A stretch of 29,599 nt of DNA. Origin: Antrodiella citrinella (taxonomy: Eukaryota > Basidiomycota > Agaricomycetes > Polyporales > Steccherinaceae). The position numbers and the translations under genes were made by a program. The notes below the pieces were generated by a model. The model did no database searches. It was not told the origin of the DNA and saw only the letters and a list, made by a program, of their open reading frames with translations. Below, in pieces: positions 28,601 through 29,599 of this stretch. The DNA lies in NCBI GenBank assembly GCA_004802725.1, contig SGPM01000336.1, forward strand, positions 1 to 29,599. Direction: 5' to 3'. Position 1 is the first letter of the stretch, and each line of letters begins with the position of its first letter.

Positions 28601-29599
28601 CGAGGAGCGGCGTGCGCTTGAACTCAATGTCCTCCGCTTTGATGTTACCTGTCAACATGACCGCCAAACTTTCATCAAGTTCACTGGAATGGGGCGGGAG
28701 CGCATGATAAAACTTGGTCACAGGTTGTGGGAACACGATGGCGTTCCCTTTGTAGCGTTTTTGCCCCATGGGCCCTTTCACAGCCTCTAGTTTCACCATG
28801 TTGACGCTATGCCGATGTCTGGCTACAAGCAGCTTTTCGACAAAATTTAATGACTGCAACTCAGGCGGTACATCCCCAACCCATAGTCCGTTAGCAAGTG
28901 CTGCCACCGGTAGAGTGCCGTTGCTGAGTGAATGCAGACATGATGGGCAGCAGCGTGCCACTAAACCGTCATCGCCACGTTCGATCGCGGACCGTAACAA
29001 GACGAGTTTATCCGGTAGCGGCTGTAAACCGACGGCCAGCTCCAACGCAGGAACGTAATCATCTTTCGACCGCAGGACAGAGAGCAGTGGGGCGTCCAAG
29101 ACTACCAGCTCTTGTTCGCAGTGCAGACAAAGTTTGGCGCATACCGCGCACGCACTTTCCCGCCGCGCACTTTCCGAGGTGGCATCACACCACTCTCTGA
29201 TCATGTCAAGTCGCTCGTTGATATCACAAACGGCAGGTGGGAAGTCAGTTCCAGCAGCGAGAACAATGCTTCCGTCGGTTGCGAGCGCCTTTGGGAGTGC
29301 GCTCCGGTGATAGCCATCTGCAATTGACCCGAAAAGTGCCATCGCAGTCGACGCAACGGCATGGCGTGTTCCTGCGCAGTGAAATAAATAGGCAACCTGC
29401 ACGCAACCGCTCTGGCATACGTGGGCGTCGCTGAGCTCTCGCAGGGCCTTCATTGAACGGCCGCCGGACGCAAGGTGCAGTCCGTGGGCGCGCATGACAG
29501 ACATCAACTGCTCTCGGAGCAACCGAGGCAACAAAACAGAGAAATTGCACAAAACAATGAATTCGTTTGCATCAACGGACGCCGGTCGCGGTTGCAAAG
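22563..29599 (-). mobile_element. autonomous Helitron, 5' part beyond window
   Basis: Defined by the intact Rep/helicase gene on the minus strand. The left boundary is a tentative CTAA-T end at 22563; the 5' TC end lies to the right of the window. Helitrons move by rolling-circle replication, insert between A and T, and make no target-site duplication. The absence of any stop over 2323 codons suggests a young, possibly active copy. Confidence 0.65.
22626..29599 (-). CDS. Helitron Rep-Pif1 helicase fused to a USP-like protease
   Basis: One frame of 2323 codons, open at the right edge (the leftmost codon there is not a proven start), ending TGA 22626-22628. Residues are counted from that edge. 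Cys-rich N-terminus (CAVCAKLCLHC 150-160, CCPSC 216-220) with a DUF6570-like stretch (ANGLWVGDVP). Helitron-like Rep domain about 500-910: HUH motif LHLHLLVW at 701-708 and catalytic tyrosines in YVCDYITKS at 891-899. Pif1-type SF1B helicase about 1390-1870: Walker A GGMGGTGKS 1421-1429, Walker B VDEVSMMS 1499-1506, GDFAQLPP 1537-1544, then FGSQGRT and IYTCLSRS. The linker is basic (PPRKRMRQG). C-terminal domain about 2030-2320: QNFSCAYDCIVSLLWL (candidate catalytic Cys2043), CxxC pairs at 2148/2151 and 2204/2207, and GDGHFVAWYV (His2267) then HDGM. This is the order of a zinc-bearing ubiquitin-specific protease. The Rep nicks and joins DNA and the helicase unwinds it; the protease role is unknown. 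Confidence 0.9.
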   Translation of the reverse strand, partial: LQPRPASVDANEFIVLCNFSVLLPRLLREQLMSVMRAHGLHLASGGRSMKALRELSDAHVCQSGCVQVAYLFHCAGTRHAVASTAMALFGSIADGYHRSALPKALATDGSIVLAAGTDFPPAVCDINERLDMIREWCDATSESARRESACAVCAKLCLHCEQELVVLDAPLLSVLRSKDDYVPALELAVGLQPLPDKLVLLRSAIERGDDGLVARCCPSCLHSLSNGTLPVAALANGLWVGDVPPELQSLNFVEKLLVARHRHSVNMVKLEAVKGPMGQKRYKGNAIVFPQPVTKFYHALPPHSSELDESLAVMLTGNIKAEDIEFKRTPLLVRRRVVLAALEWLKEHNYLYAGLTISYDNLQSYDEGAPPVEIFRRVGGGPAVVVEPAVNEVEGDRSGPATGTCSFAVSGLSGEDLDNMHTNEKIAHAIRHLRNGGKVAQYRHGSEPTSIYDAHDMFPAMFPWLFPYGHGGFYNTQMQRQLHRSPHVKHLLMFFDRRFQADEYFSYLLYNQEQIRSSNLGGYLLTERKHFDGLADKLMAVDLEALGRLVERTKAHGYAKPENLAESECMEILTYIDHVARHVPGSNTKRKYMKNEIKSLIVKRGAPSFFVTFSPADVKSPICLKMAGEAINLDSICPVLGTYDHRMRVVARNPVAGARFFDTTVRLFVKHILRFDNERPGIFGKPACYYGTVEEQGRLTLHLHLLVWIEGALSPQQLRDQLRTGDYASFERDFIAWLENCQRGEFSTSSEEDIAETIRRKKENPMQVADPYNDPTMCLPEKPPSFSCDSERDEWVRRMDETTDEIVYHSNRHSRNHGYGCKKHPNDECRARYPRELIPTSYIERETGHVFLKKLEAWINTYHPLMAYVLRCNGDVTSLLSGTLIRAIIAYVCDYITKSTLKTHAVFEAVLTVLRKRDDMFGQTPSRRDAARRLLVKIVNALTARKEVGGPMIAHELLGNPDHYTNEYFKVVYWFAYVRAIAVDTDTVINSSHQLRPTEATDERVVLNVSKHSVVGSTKLDDYRYRPRYLEHLSLYEFLSKTHCKRIENSDRKRMESFASQVPARRVGKPVGQTRQGGQRVTPTEPVLDRGKCYQLDPRHPLVGTHCLYVLAADSEAVVNFMGGALPRMKTDDIEFYSMCMMTLFAPHGWRHGSTLKGPHASWELAWKTCEFDHASRAIMANVNVLHECYDARDDLASRRKASGSSEALLSAPSMLTSEELEQLDCERIMSSVSEEMSTDMMLDLLDGDENQGKGKAYNHALRMHETMLTLERWNEEARTLGLLSDRGIADPTPVAPIERLATSEWKSRVSQAQDELAYAKSRDAALGVDRSVVEELRSAEQASPDEGSVVVTSMDSNLLHRSDQETSKYQFQGVAVSKCKRETVKLSELNEEQERAFNLIVAALEQHGSELRETFRMYLGGMGGTGKSQVLKAVIGWLTVNGEGYRIVVMAPTGTAASLVGGATYHSTLGLGTHGKGTSMSKLNAIRDRLRLVDLFFVDEVSMMSCLDVYKISEQLSRIYQNTLEPFGGKNIVLAGDFAQLPPIGGPAVSLYSRSIGLQSAARTLEMQKKTMGKALWHLIKIVVILRKNMRQQGMSDKDKAYRRMLENLRYKACDDADFALLESIRMGSLTCSTHVAQPAFRDVSIITVHNAQRDAINRVSVPRFAREHGEAIHRFQSIDKLPGEGASRTTSTAGESAMSDKEAEIYYDRLRRLVWATAPGLTEHVPGVLEICRGMPVMLKNNDATDLSITNGAEGTVYDWACHENVYGGQSLDTLFVKLTCPPRAVHIEGLPESVVPINSSSERVEVHLPKGKPIHVGRHQVRVLPNFAMTDFGSQGRTRKFNPVDISDCGTHQSIYTCLSRSASATGTLILGTIPRSLMKGGANGDLRSEFQCLETLDEITKLQYLGELHEGVDGSNRADLIASYLAIRGDGYLPDTCHPSLKVTRSQDTGVMFALEARTSRVPWQIVSAKSLLPEELFEEMSPIGSAKRRADADEDDPSSGPPRKRMRQGVVLDAHTNVGTPAPDCPVGCRWDSQNFSCAYDCIVSLLWLVTVDYGESWLQQLTTRTHVGVAFSRLLSGMLCEMVAAEVTVEHLNGVRDQLRSWLSEVDPRAFQRYGAASASASYVLEHLVGFGQELFQDVDICGGCGRGSSAVPHHSIIASLTIRNCVWEAYDIPSLPADSTSQLLNRFEALEREGEMCEACNSFDTRRKREARCIPNLLLVDIPLTGPFSNIDISSTVTLSTRQQSCRYRALGVVGYGDGHFVAWYVGKLRGNVLYHDGMMNGGNWEEVPSLEGSQRFRRDGRRPHLVLYVRDGCMS

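Noticed and set aside
22626..29599. Plus-strand open frames across the Helitron gene (for example 25197-25748 and 27486-28076)
   Set aside because: All are antisense shadows of the intact 2323-codon minus-strand frame.

Overview
This looks like nuclear DNA of a basidiomycete fungus, most likely an Agaricomycete. Genes are split by many short GT-AG introns of about 43-104 bases, flanking GC content is moderate, and several families are typical of mushroom-forming fungi: tandem F-box-like proteins, a lineage-specific kinase-like protein, a P-loop 'STGTGKSR' protein, and a Helitron whose protein carries a DUF6570-like N-terminus. Exon coordinates were worked out by hand from reading frames and splice signals; all family calls rest on motif recognition, with no database search.

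Layout. 1-1027: C-terminally incomplete ZNF511-like zinc-finger gene (minus). 1628-3630: kinase-like gene with several lesions (plus). 4364-4957: small uncharacterised three-exon gene (minus) with a clear TATA box. 5630-5960: remains of a small gene. 7074-8316: intact six-exon secreted class 3 lipase (plus). 9219-10181: truncated P-loop NTPase-like gene (plus) that runs into a tandem repeat of about 330 bp (10117-10800). The repeat abuts a 5'-truncated Dsk2/ubiquilin tail containing the UBA domain (10797-11050). 11236-13047: intact eight-exon tRNA-dihydrouridine synthase 1 (minus). 13485-14450: F-box/nucleotidyltransferase-like gene with a probable frameshift. 14723-16042 and 16580-17951: two paralogous F-box-like genes in tandem (minus). 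18166-18774: weak hypothetical ORF.

19072-22305: a divergently transcribed pair of uncharacterised genes, each with a TATA-type promoter. Their C-terminal regions share a beta-rich, OB-like sequence pattern. 22626 to the right edge: one uninterrupted reading frame of 2323 codons encoding a Helitron Rep/Pif1-helicase. It ends in a USP-like deubiquitinase domain with a recognisable Cys box, two CxxC pairs and a His box. A weak hairpin plus CTAA-T lies about 60 bp past its stop and could be the Helitron 3' end.

How it fits together. The core genes (zinc finger, lipase, Dus1) are housekeeping or secretory genes. The space between them holds fast-evolving accessory families and decayed genes. The most unusual content is at the right: a giant Rep-helicase-protease transposon protein beside a gene pair of unknown, possibly nucleic-acid-binding, function.
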